64,000 nt of DNA from Bacillus sp. FJAT-26390 (GCF_001682865.1 NZ_MAQX01000001.1:248001-312000); one strand, 5' to 3'. Positions 42,182-52,197 are shown, counted from the stretch's first letter. A program made the numbers and translations. Notes: generated from the sequence alone by a model not told the origin.

Positions 42182-45100
42182 ATGAAGCTAATGAAGGCTG
42201 AGATTGACGGTTTCGGGCAGCTGTTCGGGCGGCAGGTTCCGCTTGATGCGCCGGTAATCATCGTGTATGGTCCGAATGAAGCAGGTAAAAGCACGGTTTT
42301 TGGCTTTGTACGCTCGATGCTGTACGGCTTCGCCAAACGCGGGCAGCCAAGCGAGCGGCAGGAGCCGGTGAATGGCGGCAAGCATGGAGGCCGTCTATTT
42401 TTTGGCGATTCGCAAGGGAAACAATATGTGGTTGAACGTTATGCGGCTGATGGATCAAGCAAGCTAAAAATTCGTGAAATGAGTCGAACGACGATTGATG
42501 GCAGCGGGAAAAGCTTTTTGGAGGATGCTGAAACGGCTTTTGCAGAAGAGGTATGGCTAGCGCAAACGGACTTTGAGCGGCAATTTCTTGGCGGGGTCAG
42601 TGAAAGGGTATACCGCCAGCTATTTGCAGTAACGCTCTCCGAGCTTCAGGAGATTGGCGCTTTGCCCAGCGATGAGCTCGGACGTTATTTGTACCAAGCG
42701 GGCTGGGACGACGGCAAGACGATTGCGGCAGCGGAGAAGCGGTTAGCTGCAGAGATGGAATCGCTTTTTAAGCCACGCGGGACGAATCAGCAAATCAATC
42801 AGCAGCTTAAGTCGTTCGAGCAGCTTGAAGCGGCTCTGCGGAAACGAGCTGATGCTATAACTTCATATAACGATTTGGTGCATCAGACCTCGAGGCTGGA
42901 TGAGTCGCTGCGCGCACTTGAAGAGGAGTTGCCCGCGCGCGAGTCTCGGCAAACGATGCTGAACAAAGCTTGCTCGGTAAGACCGCTTTGGATGCGAAAG
43001 GAGAAGCTGCTTCTTGAGAGGGAAGGAATCGCCTATGCAGCGCGGCTTTCGGTGCATGCGGAGAAAAGCTGGGAGGAGCTTCTACGGCTTAGAGCGGAAT
43101 ACCGCGAGGAGATGGAGAAGCATCGCCAGAAAGCGCTGCTTATGGAGCTTCAGCTGGAAGCGATTAGCTTTGATGATCAGCTTATTCGGCTTGGAGACGA
43201 AACGGAGGTATTGCTTCAATCATCGGAGAGCATGCGCAAGCTTGCTCAAGATAGCGCTGAGCGGGAAATGGAGCTCCGTGAGCATGATGAGATGATCGCG
43301 AGACTCGTTACGAGCATCGCGCCGGAGTGGACGGAGCGGCAGCTTAGAGAGCTTCAAGTGACGGTTGCCGATCGGGACTATGTACGAGAGGCGAAGCAGC
43401 AGGAGCTTGAGCAGTCGCGGACGGAAGAACGATTCGCTGCCGAGCTTGAGACGCTAAGGCAGCAGGAGCGGGAAGCGAGCATGGCCTTGGAGGAAGCGAG
43501 GTCGGCCGCTGAACGGGATGAGGCTAGGCGCGAGCAGGCGGGCGGCGCTGGGTTTGTGGTGCTGCCGCGTACGCGGGATGCGCTGAAGGGGGCGTGGAAC
43601 GCCCTGGATAGCGCGCTCCGCGAGTGGGAGCTCGAGCGGGCGCGCACTGCCGGCGCCGCCGGGTCCGCGAGCGATAGCGATGCGGGCGGCGCGGCAGCTG
43701 CGGGCCGGGGCGGAGCCGGCCCGCTTTGGGCTGCAGCGGCTGGCGCGGGCGGTGCCGCGCTTGCGCTGTGGTTTGCGGCGGCGGATAAGACGGCCGGCGG
43801 CACGGTGTTTGCAGCGCTGGCGTTAGCGGTCGCAGCGCTTGTGCTTGCAGCTGCGGCGCTGCTGCGGAGCCGCGGCGCGGAACAGGCGGCGGGCAGCCAC
43901 AATAGCCGGCGCGGCAGAGGGCTTGGAAGCTATGCCGTCGCTGATAATAGAGCGGATTATCTCGCATTAAGCGAACGCGAGAAGCGGATCTATCAGGCGC
44001 TGGAGGTTATGGTGCGCGAGCCGCAGGAAGCTGCGGCATCGCTGCTTGCCGCGAAGCATCACAGCTCGGCTGAGCATGTGCTGGCAGCCGAGCAGGCGCG
44101 CACGCAGCTGCGCGCCGCAGTCGAAGCCCGCGATGAGGCACTCCAAAACAGCGAGCGCCTCATCGACAGCGCCAGCGAGCTCGCCCGCCGCCTAGAGCGG
44201 CTGCGCGCGCATGCCGCAGGCCGCAGCGAGGCGGCTGCCGCCGCTGCGCAAACCAGACAAGCCCTCGCCCGGCAATGGGCCGGCTGGCTTGCAGCACGCT
44301 CGCTGCCGGCGGGCATGTCTCCGGCAGCCGCGCTCGAAGCCTTTGACCTTGCCGAGCAAGCTTTGCAGCGGCTGCAGCAATACGACCGGCTGGCGGCGAA
44401 GCAAGCCGCAGCAAGCAAACAGCTGGCCGCTTTCGCTAAGCAAGCGGCCGACTTGTGCGGGCATCTCGAAGAAGCAAAGGCGCAGCTCGCCGCCGACCCC
44501 GCGCTCGCACTTCGGCTGCTGCATGCCGAGATACGCCGGCATGCAGCAGCGAAGCAGGAGGCGCGCGGCATCCTCGCGCGCCGCGATGAACTGCACATGG
44601 CGATGCAAGCGGCGGACTCCCGTCTGCAGGAGCTGCATGCCCAAATCGCAGCGCAAATAGAGGAAGCCGAGCTTACAAGCGAAGCGCAATATGAGCTCGC
44701 CATTCAGCATCGCCGCGATTTGCAGGAGCTGGAGCTTGAACTGTCCAAGCTTACGCTTGAAATGACGGCGGGCTTATCGGAGGAGCGGGTTTTTGAGCTT
44801 GAGGAGCTTTTCAGAACGTACGACGAAGAGCAGCTTCAAGCGCTGCAATCGGAGTCAAGCTATGAGCTTGAGGCGCTTGAGCAGCGGAAGCGGGAGCAGC
44901 TTGAGCAGCGGGGAAGCTTGCGGCAGTCGCTCGAGCATCTGCTTAAGGAAGAGGAGCATCAAAAGCTGCTCTCCGAGAAGGAAATGACGATTGCGAAGCT
45001 TGCGGCGGATACGGAGCGCTATGCTGTGCTTTCTATAAGCGCCGCGTTAATAAGCAGGACGAAACGCATTTACGAGGAAGAGCGCCAGCCCGTCGTGCTT

Positions 45101-45478
45101 CGGAACGCATCACGTTTGATTTCGAAGCTGACGGACGGGAAATACATTCGGGTGCTGACGACGCCAGGAGAGCCGGGCATACGGCTTGAATCATCGGATC
45201 ACAAGCTCATCGACAGTGCGATGTTAAGCAGAGGGACTGCTGAGCAGGTGTATTTAGCGATGCGTTTCGCTTTGGCGGAGGAAGCCTCGCAGGGAACGAA
45301 GCTGCCTCTTATGCTGGACGATGTGTTCGTTAATTTTGACCTGGGCCGGCTGCAAGCTGTGACGAAGCTGCTCGCCGAACTGTCAAGCGATAGGCAAATG
45401 ATCGTGATGACCTGTCATGAACATGTTAGAGATGCCATGCTGATGCACTGCAAAAATGCACGGCTCGTGCAAATGTAG
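42182..45478 (+). CDS. yhaN: SMC-like ATPase YhaN (Rad50/SbcC-like)
   Basis: 1098 residues, longer than the ~960 of Bacillus subtilis YhaN. Walker A GPNEAGKST near residue 32, signature LSRGTAEQVY and Walker B PLMLDDVFVNFD at the C-terminus, with long Ala/Glu/Gln/Leu-rich coiled coils between. In the middle (~residues 510-570) two hydrophobic Ala/Gly/Leu stretches look like a membrane hairpin. The central 43.5-44.7 kb is strikingly GC-rich and alanine-rich compared with the gene ends. It partners YhaO in nuclease action. Confidence 0.93.
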   Translation: MKLMKAEIDGFGQLFGRQVPLDAPVIIVYGPNEAGKSTVFGFVRSMLYGFAKRGQPSERQEPVNGGKHGGRLFFGDSQGKQYVVERYAADGSSKLKIREMSRTTIDGSGKSFLEDAETAFAEEVWLAQTDFERQFLGGVSERVYRQLFAVTLSELQEIGALPSDELGRYLYQAGWDDGKTIAAAEKRLAAEMESLFKPRGTNQQINQQLKSFEQLEAALRKRADAITSYNDLVHQTSRLDESLRALEEELPARESRQTMLNKACSVRPLWMRKEKLLLEREGIAYAARLSVHAEKSWEELLRLRAEYREEMEKHRQKALLMELQLEAISFDDQLIRLGDETEVLLQSSESMRKLAQDSAEREMELREHDEMIARLVTSIAPEWTERQLRELQVTVADRDYVREAKQQELEQSRTEERFAAELETLRQQEREASMALEEARSAAERDEARREQAGGAGFVVLPRTRDALKGAWNALDSALREWELERARTAGAAGSASDSDAGGAAAAGRGGAGPLWAAAAGAGGAALALWFAAADKTAGGTVFAALALAVAALVLAAAALLRSRGAEQAAGSHNSRRGRGLGSYAVADNRADYLALSEREKRIYQALEVMVREPQEAAASLLAAKHHSSAEHVLAAEQARTQLRAAVEARDEALQNSERLIDSASELARRLERLRAHAAGRSEAAAAAAQTRQALARQWAGWLAARSLPAGMSPAAALEAFDLAEQALQRLQQYDRLAAKQAAASKQLAAFAKQAADLCGHLEEAKAQLAADPALALRLLHAEIRRHAAAKQEARGILARRDELHMAMQAADSRLQELHAQIAAQIEEAELTSEAQYELAIQHRRDLQELELELSKLTLEMTAGLSEERVFELEELFRTYDEEQLQALQSESSYELEALEQRKREQLEQRGSLRQSLEHLLKEEEHQKLLSEKEMTIAKLAADTERYAVLSISAALISRTKRIYEEERQPVVLRNASRLISKLTDGKYIRVLTTPGEPGIRLESSDHKLIDSAMLSRGTAEQVYLAMRFALAEEASQGTKLPLMLDDVFVNFDLGRLQAVTKLLAELSSDRQMIVMTCHEHVRDAMLMHCKNARLVQM

Positions 45479-45499
45479 CTACATAAATAACGGCTTCTC

Positions 45500-46540
45500 T
45501 TAGCTATGCGTTACACGTTTGCGGATAATCAAGATAAGCCAGCCAAAGCTGATCAGTCCAAAAATAGGATAAAGCGTCGATAGCAGCGGGCCAAAGCCGA
45601 TTTGGCTGGCTACATAACAAATCGCGAGTATAAGCAGGACAATTAAGCTGCGTGCCCATTTCAACCGTTCATGGAGTTGGAGGGTGAGGCCGTAGATGTC
45701 AGCGATAAGCGTCGTAAAGATCTCTGCGAAAATAATAAAAACGTAAATGAACTGAACGCTTGGCCCCAGCTGCCTTGCGATCCCGCCCATCGGAATGGCA
45801 AATTGCTGAATGCCCGGCATGTGAACGGATAGGGCGATATGGCCAGCCAGCAGCATAAAGCCGATGCCGATCCCGCCAACCCATGACCCGGCAATGATTA
45901 CTTTGCGATCGCGAATTTCTGCGCCAAGCGGTACGAGCACAGCCTGCGACATCGAGAGGTTAAAGGCGGTGTACAAAAACGGTGAAGCCCAAGCCGCCCA
46001 AATCGAATGGTCGCTTGAGAGCGTAATGAACTTGTCCGCACCCGGCGTTCGAAAGGTGTCGATAATAATGAGGATAGTGAACAAAAGCATCACGGGAACG
46101 ACAATAGCATTAACCGTTAGGATGGCATTCATTCCTTTGCGCAGCAAAAAGTAGCAACCAGCCATCGTAATAAGCAGGCCTGATTGATAGGATATATTCC
46201 AATGCTCATAAAAAATCGTACCGGCTCCAGCGAGCATAACCGCTGTTACGCCTAGGAGCACGACGAGCATGAAATGGCTGATGAGTCGCCCGTATCTGTC
46301 GCCGAACAACGCTTTGTTCAAGTCCTCGTAAGATTTTGCTCTTATTTCGCTGGCAATGAGCATCATCTTGGTGCCCAGCCAGATGAACAGTACGGTAGTC
46401 AAAGCAATCGTGACCGTTCCCCAATAACCGAAGCGGGTAAAAAACTGCAATATTTCTTGCCCGGTGGCAAACCCAGCTCCTACTATTGTGCCCATATAGG
46501 TTGAAGCGATTTGCAGCACCTTTCCTGTACGTTTCCACAT
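45500..46540 (-). CDS. ykvI: Membrane protein YkvI family
   Basis: 346 residues with about ten helices. Opening QIASTYMGTIVGAGFATGQE recalls the amino-acid/sodium symporter fold, and the whole pattern fits YkvI. Substrate unknown. Start ATG at 46538-46540 has a GGAGG (minus strand) just upstream. It converges with yhaN (21 nt apart). Confidence 0.85.
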   Translation of the reverse strand: MWKRTGKVLQIASTYMGTIVGAGFATGQEILQFFTRFGYWGTVTIALTTVLFIWLGTKMMLIASEIRAKSYEDLNKALFGDRYGRLISHFMLVVLLGVTAVMLAGAGTIFYEHWNISYQSGLLITMAGCYFLLRKGMNAILTVNAIVVPVMLLFTILIIIDTFRTPGADKFITLSSDHSIWAAWASPFLYTAFNLSMSQAVLVPLGAEIRDRKVIIAGSWVGGIGIGFMLLAGHIALSVHMPGIQQFAIPMGGIARQLGPSVQFIYVFIIFAEIFTTLIADIYGLTLQLHERLKWARSLIVLLILAICYVASQIGFGPLLSTLYPIFGLISFGWLILIIRKRVTHS

Positions 46541-46656
46541 CGTCTACCGTCCTCCGTTCGATGACCCTCTATATAAGAAGGTATGTCCAATGGGGGACAG
46601 GCATGACTTTTTTCAAAATTTTAGGATAAAGAAACGCCATCATGAGGAGTTAGGAC

Positions 46657-47946
46657 ATGTCGATGCTCATTGCGATTGCTGTATTTGTTACGTCATTAGT
46701 ATTAATACTGATAAAACCAAAGGGGATTAACGAGGCGTTTGTCGCTTTGGCAGGCGCGGTCTTGCTGTATGCCGCTCAGCTTATAAAGCCGGAGGATGCA
46801 GCTTACATTTGGAGCTTTGTTTGGAACGCAACATTCTCGCTTATCGGCATCATGTTATTTACGTCGCTGCTCGATCATAACGGTTTTTTTCGCTGGGCAG
46901 CGCTGCATCTCGTCCAACGCTTTCATCACCGGCAGCTTGTCCTTTTTATCGGTTTGTCGCTGCTTGCAGCCCTTGTTACCGTATTCTTCAATAATGATGG
47001 GACGATCTTGATCATGGTGCCGATTGTGCTGGAAGTAACGGCGCTGCTCGGGCTTTCGCGCAGCGGGAGGCTTATTTTCCTGTTAGGGGTAGGTTTCATG
47101 GCGGATACGGCGAGTGCGCCGCTCATGATGAGCAATTTGACGAATATTTTGACAGCCGACTTCTTTCACATCTCGTTTGGAGAGTATGCATCCCGCATGC
47201 TGCTGCCCGGCTTAATCGCAATTGTTGCCACCGTAGCTGTGACGGTCGCCTTTTTTAGGCAACCGATCAAGCGAGAGGAGACGAGGGAGCTAGCGCCTGA
47301 ACGGTTCCCGAAGCCTTCCTCCGCTATTACGGATAATCGATTGTTTTATTTATCATGGCTTAACATTGTCATTATGATGATTGGATATTTAGGATCGGAG
47401 AAGATTGGAATTCCGGTGGCGGCTGTAGCGCTTGGATGCGCTGCGGTGCAGTGGATCGCTTCGGCCTTAGCGGGAAAAGCACCCTTCAAGCAAACGATAG
47501 GGCGGGCGCCTTGGCTGATTATCATCTTTGCTCTGTCGATGAACTTAATCGTTTACAGCTTGCATGTGCATGGGGCGACGGCATGGTTTCCAGCCGTTCT
47601 TGAACAGATTAACGAGAAAGACGAGTGGAGCGGCATATTTGGCTCGGGCCTATTGTTTGCACTGCTTGCAGCAGCGATCAATAACTTGCCGGCGGTACTC
47701 ATTTCCTCCCTTGCGATTGAACAGGTGAACGGTCCGGACTATTTGCCTTATGCTAGCTTGCTAGGAACATCCGTTGGGGCGAAGCTTACGCCAATCGGCT
47801 CGCTTGCGACATTGCTTTGGATCCAGCTTGCCCGACAGGGAGGCATCTCCATCAGCTGGCGTGAATATACCAAATACGGACTTCTTCTTACGTTTCCGAT
47901 CTTGCTGCTCGCCTTGCTAGGCCTATGGGTGCTTGATTGGTCTTAG
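46657..47946 (+). CDS. ArsB/NhaD-superfamily ion transporter
   Basis: 429 residues with 11 or 12 helices. Motifs FNNDGTILIMVPI and NNLPAVLISS are the two inverted-repeat NxP/N-type signatures, and GTSVGAKLTPIGSLATLLW sits near the C-terminus, as in ArsB arsenite pumps. No arsR or arsC lies nearby, so arsenite is not assured and another anion or Na+/H+ exchange is possible. ATG 46657 with ATGAGGAG upstream; divergent from ykvI. Confidence 0.85.
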   Translation: MSMLIAIAVFVTSLVLILIKPKGINEAFVALAGAVLLYAAQLIKPEDAAYIWSFVWNATFSLIGIMLFTSLLDHNGFFRWAALHLVQRFHHRQLVLFIGLSLLAALVTVFFNNDGTILIMVPIVLEVTALLGLSRSGRLIFLLGVGFMADTASAPLMMSNLTNILTADFFHISFGEYASRMLLPGLIAIVATVAVTVAFFRQPIKREETRELAPERFPKPSSAITDNRLFYLSWLNIVIMMIGYLGSEKIGIPVAAVALGCAAVQWIASALAGKAPFKQTIGRAPWLIIIFALSMNLIVYSLHVHGATAWFPAVLEQINEKDEWSGIFGSGLLFALLAAAINNLPAVLISSLAIEQVNGPDYLPYASLLGTSVGAKLTPIGSLATLLWIQLARQGGISISWREYTKYGLLLTFPILLLALLGLWVLDWS

Positions 47947-47949
47947 ACG

Positions 47950-48660
47950 TTAGTGAAGCGCAAGCAGCTTTATCGATACGATTTCGTTATGTACAGGGTC
48001 AAGATCAAGCTTTAGCAGCGCTCCTTTGGCCTTGTAGGTCAATAGATAGGTCGTTTGCTTATCGGGCTTTCCAAGCGAGCTAAGCGCTGTCTCAGGGTCA
48101 TCTCCAATGTGAAGCCCGCCCAGGCCAGCTGAGATGCTTTTGTCGAAAACCTCGATGTATTGGACTTTCTTGTTCGTATTGATGCCAATGGCAAAGCCCT
48201 TGTATTCCAGCACTTTAATGGCTTCGGCCTCTTCTTCAAGCTGGTAGCTGTCAACGGGTTTGCCAAAAAGCTTATTGACTGCGGCATCGCTGCTGCCGAT
48301 CGCTATGCCATTGAGCTTTGGTTCCTCGGCGTTCCAAGCTGCGTCCTCGCTTGCGGTTTTGACCGTTGCTTTCGTATCTTCTTTCTTGCGTACCGTTGAT
48401 GTCTTAGCGCTCGTATTGCTAGTCGTATCGGCAAAGTTGGAGTGCGGCTCATCCGTTTGAAGGTCATTGTCAACCTGTTCGGAATACGTTTTCTGCGGGC
48501 TGTTTGGCTCATCATCCTCTTCGGCTTGAATCGGTGTTGCGTTGCCCGTATAATCGGGTGGAGCTGTCACTGCACTCTGGCAGCCAGCGAGCAGAAGGAC
48601 AAGCGCTGAGGTAGCCGCAAGCATCGCTGTTTTGGTCGTTTCTTTTTTCTTACGAAGCAT
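47950..48660 (-). CDS. Lipoprotein with tandem DUF4309-like C-terminus
   Basis: 236 residues from ATG 48658-48660 (GAAAGGAG on the minus strand with 8-nt spacing). The signal peptide ends in a lipobox LLAGC with Cys27. A Thr/Ser/Asp/Lys-rich low-complexity region (~30-105) leads to a C-terminal region with LNGIAIGSSDAAVNKLFGKP and a second, similar turn GLHIGDDPETALSSLGKP, which suggests a duplicated small domain. Surface-anchored; role unknown. Its stop is 3 nt from that of the transporter, which it faces. Confidence 0.75.
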   Translation of the reverse strand: MLRKKKETTKTAMLAATSALVLLLAGCQSAVTAPPDYTGNATPIQAEEDDEPNSPQKTYSEQVDNDLQTDEPHSNFADTTSNTSAKTSTVRKKEDTKATVKTASEDAAWNAEEPKLNGIAIGSSDAAVNKLFGKPVDSYQLEEEAEAIKVLEYKGFAIGINTNKKVQYIEVFDKSISAGLGGLHIGDDPETALSSLGKPDKQTTYLLTYKAKGALLKLDLDPVHNEIVSIKLLALH

Positions 48661-48830
48661 GTTCTGCACTCCTTTCGTTATATAACAATAATCGGCAACT
48701 ATATGGATAAATGTTTGAAAAAAGTCTAGTTCAACAAGCGGATAATCGCTACCAGTTTAGACGTGAAATGGTGGGAAAAGTTGCACTTTTTTACCGTAGA
48801 TTAGAAATTATTCCTTAGATATACTTGGAT

Positions 48831-48876
48831 GATAGGTTGGTTTCAAGCTAACCCCTTCAAGAGGGTTGCACTTTTT
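48831..48876 (+). promoter_or_regulatory. Competing hairpins in the xpt leader (possible attenuator)
   Basis: GGTTGG ... CTAACC can pair near 48835-48853, while AACCC (48850-48854) can instead pair with GGGTT (48863-48867) just before CTTTTT. The two are mutually exclusive, like an antiterminator and a weak terminator. No guanine-riboswitch core is found in the 258-bp gap 48670-48927. The motif GTTGCACTTTTT occurs twice here (about 48777 and 48865). Confidence 0.3.
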
Positions 48877-48927
48877 GCCTGACCTATGGTACGTTAACGA
48901 AAAGGATTTTGGTGGAGGTAATGAAAG

Positions 48928-49497
48928 ATGGAAAGCTTAAAACAACGCATTTTAGCAGAATCGTCCGTATTGTCGAGTAACGTGCTGCGGATGGATGCTT
49001 TGATCAACCACCAGGTCGACCCTGCATTGACGATGGAAATGGGACAAGAATTCGCAAGGCGCTTCGCAGAAGAGCATATTACGAAAGTCATTACGGTCGA
49101 ATCCTCAGGCATTCCCGCTGCTTATGCAACGGCGTATACGCTTGGAGTGCCGCTCGTATTCGCTCGGCGCAAGAAGACGTTGATCGCAGACCCAGACGCA
49201 TATTTGGAAAGAGTACCTTCCTTTACAAAGGGAATGGTTACCGATATTATGGTGTCAAAACAGTTTCTAACCGCAGAAGACCGGGTACTGTTTATTGATG
49301 ACATTATTGCAAATGGCGATGCTGCACGCGGACTCATTAAAATTATCCAGCGTTCGGGCGCAACCTTAATCGGTCTTGGCGTAGTCGTCGAGAAGTCATT
49401 CCAAGCCGGCGGGAGAGCTTTAAGGGAACAAGGCATTCGAGTGGAGCCGCTCGTCCGTATTTCATCGCTAGATAACGGTGAAATTACATTTGAGTAA
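48928..49497 (+). CDS. xpt: Xanthine phosphoribosyltransferase
   Basis: 189 residues from ATG 48928 with TGGAGG upstream. Xpt features: LKQRILAESSVLSSNVLRMD, ALINHQVDP, VESSGIPAA and the PRPP loop LFIDDIIANGDA. It salvages xanthine to XMP. A second paralogue lies at 51060, about half identical by eye. The B. subtilis xpt-pbuX partner (xanthine permease) is not next to it. Confidence 0.95.
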   Translation: MESLKQRILAESSVLSSNVLRMDALINHQVDPALTMEMGQEFARRFAEEHITKVITVESSGIPAAYATAYTLGVPLVFARRKKTLIADPDAYLERVPSFTKGMVTDIMVSKQFLTAEDRVLFIDDIIANGDAARGLIKIIQRSGATLIGLGVVVEKSFQAGGRALREQGIRVEPLVRISSLDNGEITFE

Positions 49498-49579
49498 GAT
49501 GTTCCAGTACAAATGCCCTTTTCCGAGTCGGCATTATCGCTTATAATGATACAGAAGTGATCGAGGGGAGGCACAAGTT

Positions 49580-49900
49580 ATGGGGGAAATGTCTGCAGAG
49601 TTTATGTATGCGAAGCTTAGCGACGCGAAAGTCCACTTTGAGCGTGCACTAGATTGCAAACATACGGAATTTGATGATTTGTATCCTTATATGATTGAGC
49701 ATCCGCAGTTTTTCTGGTACAAACGCTATGTGGCGTGGTCGGAGCTGCTAACGATTGTGAAGCTGTGTGACGAATTATCCATTGAATGGCGGGATCAATT
49801 CACTGACCGCCAGAGCGAATATATCGGCAAGCGTGTAATGTCTTCACGCGTGCTGGATGAGTGGTACGAAACCAATGATGCAAAAGAGCATGCAGGTTAA
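49580..49900 (+). CDS. Hypothetical protein, 106 aa
   Basis: I do not recognise it. ATG 49580 has GAGGGGAGG at a good distance. The product is soluble, helical and rich in aromatic residues (HPQFFWYKRYVAWSELL), with an acidic C-terminus. No motif, signal or membrane segment. It lies between xpt and a terminator and could be a separate transcript. Confidence 0.6.
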   Translation: MGEMSAEFMYAKLSDAKVHFERALDCKHTEFDDLYPYMIEHPQFFWYKRYVAWSELLTIVKLCDELSIEWRDQFTDRQSEYIGKRVMSSRVLDEWYETNDAKEHAG

Positions 49901-49950
49901 TTGAAAGAACAGTAGATGGAGTGAATCATTTTTTTATAAGTTGAATGGAG

Positions 49951-49986
49951 CCTCAATGTGATGCGCGAGCATGCATTGAGGTTTTT
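49951..49986 (+). terminator. Intrinsic terminator
   Basis: CCTCAATG pairs with CATTGAGG with inner ATGC/GCAT pairing, then five T. Confidence 0.85.
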
Positions 49987-50029
49987 CAATACAGACTTGG
50001 CACCATTTTAGGATCGGGAGGGAAAAGCA

Positions 50030-50254
50030 GTGGTAAGCGAAGAACAATTGGACCAATTCCGCGTTAGCGGCGTGACAGTGAGAGTCGTACGGGACGCGAT
50101 GGAAGCAAATGATGTGCACGGCATTGTAGTGGCATGGGACGAGTCCTCCGTTGTGATTCGACGTCCTAGTCGCCGAGTGGTGAAGCTGAGCCGGATTTAT
50201 AGCTACGCTCCGGCATCGGAGGAACGGGCAACGCCTTTTGAGGATGCTACATAA
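50030..50254 (+). CDS. Hypothetical small beta-rich protein, 74 aa
   Basis: GTG 50030 with GGGAGGG upstream. The middle VHGIVVAWDESSVVIRRPSRRVVKL alternates charged and hydrophobic residues (here in pieces VHGIVVAW, SSVVIRR), consistent with a small SH3-like barrel; this is inference. Arg-rich, so nucleic-acid binding is conceivable. Single gene between terminators. Confidence 0.55.
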   Translation: MVSEEQLDQFRVSGVTVRVVRDAMEANDVHGIVVAWDESSVVIRRPSRRVVKLSRIYSYAPASEERATPFEDAT

Positions 50255-50273
50255 AAAGAGATTGATGTTTTGG

Positions 50274-50304
50274 GGCCATTCGATTTTAGGATGGTCTTTT
50301 TTTT
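50274..50304 (+). terminator. Intrinsic terminator
   Basis: GGCCATTC pairs with GGATGGTC (two G-U pairs), loop GATTTTA, then eight T. Confidence 0.75.
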
Positions 50305-50477
50305 GTTCAGTTATAATGACTATTATTTTTCTTCAACTTCCATCGTTCGACATATATAATCTAAGTATGATCCTTGTAAACGCGGATAACTAAAGGTGGA
50401 AGCAACCTATATGGTTGTGGTTATAGAAGCCAGGTATGCGCTCTACATAAGTAACGAATGAGGGGGAGCTTATTCTA

Positions 50478-50681
50478 ATGCGATATGAAATTAAACAGAA
50501 TATGATTGAACGAAATTGGGATATCGTAGCTGGCCGGAAAGAGATTTTAAAAGGAATGGCTGATCAGAAATTTGCCGAGAAGGTAGCTGAAGAATTAAAT
50601 AAAGCTTACGAGCAAGGCAGTGCTGACAGAGAGAATATAGATAAGAAGATAGATGATGCGATAAAAAATATTTTTTTCTAA
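50478..50681 (+). CDS. Hypothetical small charged helical protein, 67 aa
   Basis: ATG 50478 preceded by GAGGGGGAG. A highly charged, wholly helical chain (ADQKFAEKVAEELNKAY) without Cys, Pro or Trp-rich features apart from one Trp near residue 14. No family recognised. AT-richer codons than most neighbours. It lies alone before the tRNA-Leu terminator. Confidence 0.55.
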   Translation: MRYEIKQNMIERNWDIVAGRKEILKGMADQKFAEKVAEELNKAYEQGSADRENIDKKIDDAIKNIFF

Positions 50682-50764
50682 GCGTTGATGTATGAAGGGA
50701 TGGGATGATAGGACGGGTGCGGCTAATTAAGCGGCGCCCTCAATAATTAAGTGAATATGCAAGC

Positions 50765-50815
50765 AACAAAAAACACTCGCTATTATGATTTGCATTTCAT
50801 AATAAGGAGTGTTTT
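50765..50815 (-). terminator. Terminator of the tRNA-Leu gene (minus strand)
   Basis: AAAACACTC (50770-50778) pairs with GAGTGTTTT (50807-50815), extended inside by TATTATG/CATAATA. On the minus strand it ends in a T run at 50765-50773. Also plausible for the plus-strand gene at 50478. A further GC-rich hairpin without a T run is at 50716-50742. Confidence 0.75.
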
Positions 50816-50893
50816 GAATTTACAATATAAAGTCAATCATTGACCATTGGATTATACATCGTCTAAAATAGTTTATAATGCTTTTTTTTAGGA

Positions 50894-50978
50894 TGCGGTC
50901 GAGAGGACTCGAACCTCCACGGCTGTTACACCACTAGAACCTGAATCTAGCGCGTCTGCCAATTCCGCCACGACCGCA
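50894..50978 (-). tRNA. tRNA-Leu, anticodon CAG
   Basis: Minus strand. Acceptor arms TGCGGTCG and CGACCGCA are complementary. The anticodon stem CTAGA/TCTAG encloses loop TTCAGGT, giving anticodon CAG. A long variable arm (GTGGTGTAACAGCCGTG region) and T-loop GTTCGAGTC support a class II leucine tRNA of 85 nt. CCA is not encoded. It lies alone between the small helical gene and the second xpt. Confidence 0.93.
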
Positions 50979-51011
50979 TATTTTGTTTCAACAGAAAATA
51001 TCGTAGCATGA

Positions 51012-51662
<651 letters not shown>

Positions 51663-51764
51663 CAATTTTAACACCGTGTAACTATAATGCTTACAAGGCA
51701 ACTGGCTTAAGCCGCAATTTTTGCAGGCTGCAATATTAATTATTTTTGACGGGTGGTGAGTGCG

Positions 51765-52187
51765 TTGACTAGCAATCGATTTGCGGTAGCGGTCCATATT
51801 TTGACGTTATTGGAGACGAACAAAGCAGCAAGGCTGACTTCAGATTATATTGCTGGCAGCGTAAATACGAACCCTGTCGTCATCCGCAGAATTATGGGAT
51901 TACTAAATAAAGCTGGTCTCGTCACAACGAGCGCTGGCGTAGCCGGAGCTGTCCTGAATAGAGCGGCGGCCGAAATAACGCTCCTCGACATATACAATGC
52001 CGTCCATAACAATGGGCAGGATGAATTGTTTGCTATCCACGAGAAGCCGAATCCGGCATGCCCGGTTGGCCGCAATATCCAGTCATCGCTGGAGATTGCA
52101 TTTAACGAGGCGCAGAAAGCGATGGAGGATAAGCTGGCAGACATTACGCTTGCTGCCATTACGGAGGATGTCGCAGGCAAAATATAA
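51765..52187 (+). CDS. Rrf2-family transcriptional regulator (YwnA-like)
   Basis: 140 residues. TTG 51765 is favoured because GGTGGTGA lies right before it and Rrf2 proteins begin like TSNRFAVAVHILTLL; GTG 51753 is in frame. A winged helix is visible in VNTNPVVIRRIMGLLNKAGLV, with AGVAGAVLNR in the wing. Only one Cys (NPACPVG), so the Fe-S cluster of IscR/NsrR is absent. Such cluster-free members respond to thiols or other signals. Single gene with a terminator. Confidence 0.88.
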   Translation: MTSNRFAVAVHILTLLETNKAARLTSDYIAGSVNTNPVVIRRIMGLLNKAGLVTTSAGVAGAVLNRAAAEITLLDIYNAVHNNGQDELFAIHEKPNPACPVGRNIQSSLEIAFNEAQKAMEDKLADITLAAITEDVAGKI

Positions 52188-52197
52188 TTTTGCAAGA

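Noticed and set aside
43378..44710. Several long minus-strand frames inside yhaN
   Set aside because: They are Ala/Ser/Arg-rich shadows caused by the GC-rich core of the real gene.
48670..48927. Guanine/purine riboswitch before xpt
   Set aside because: The conserved core (TTTCTACC ... CCGTAAA ... GACTA order) is not present; only a stray ACCGTAGA occurs.
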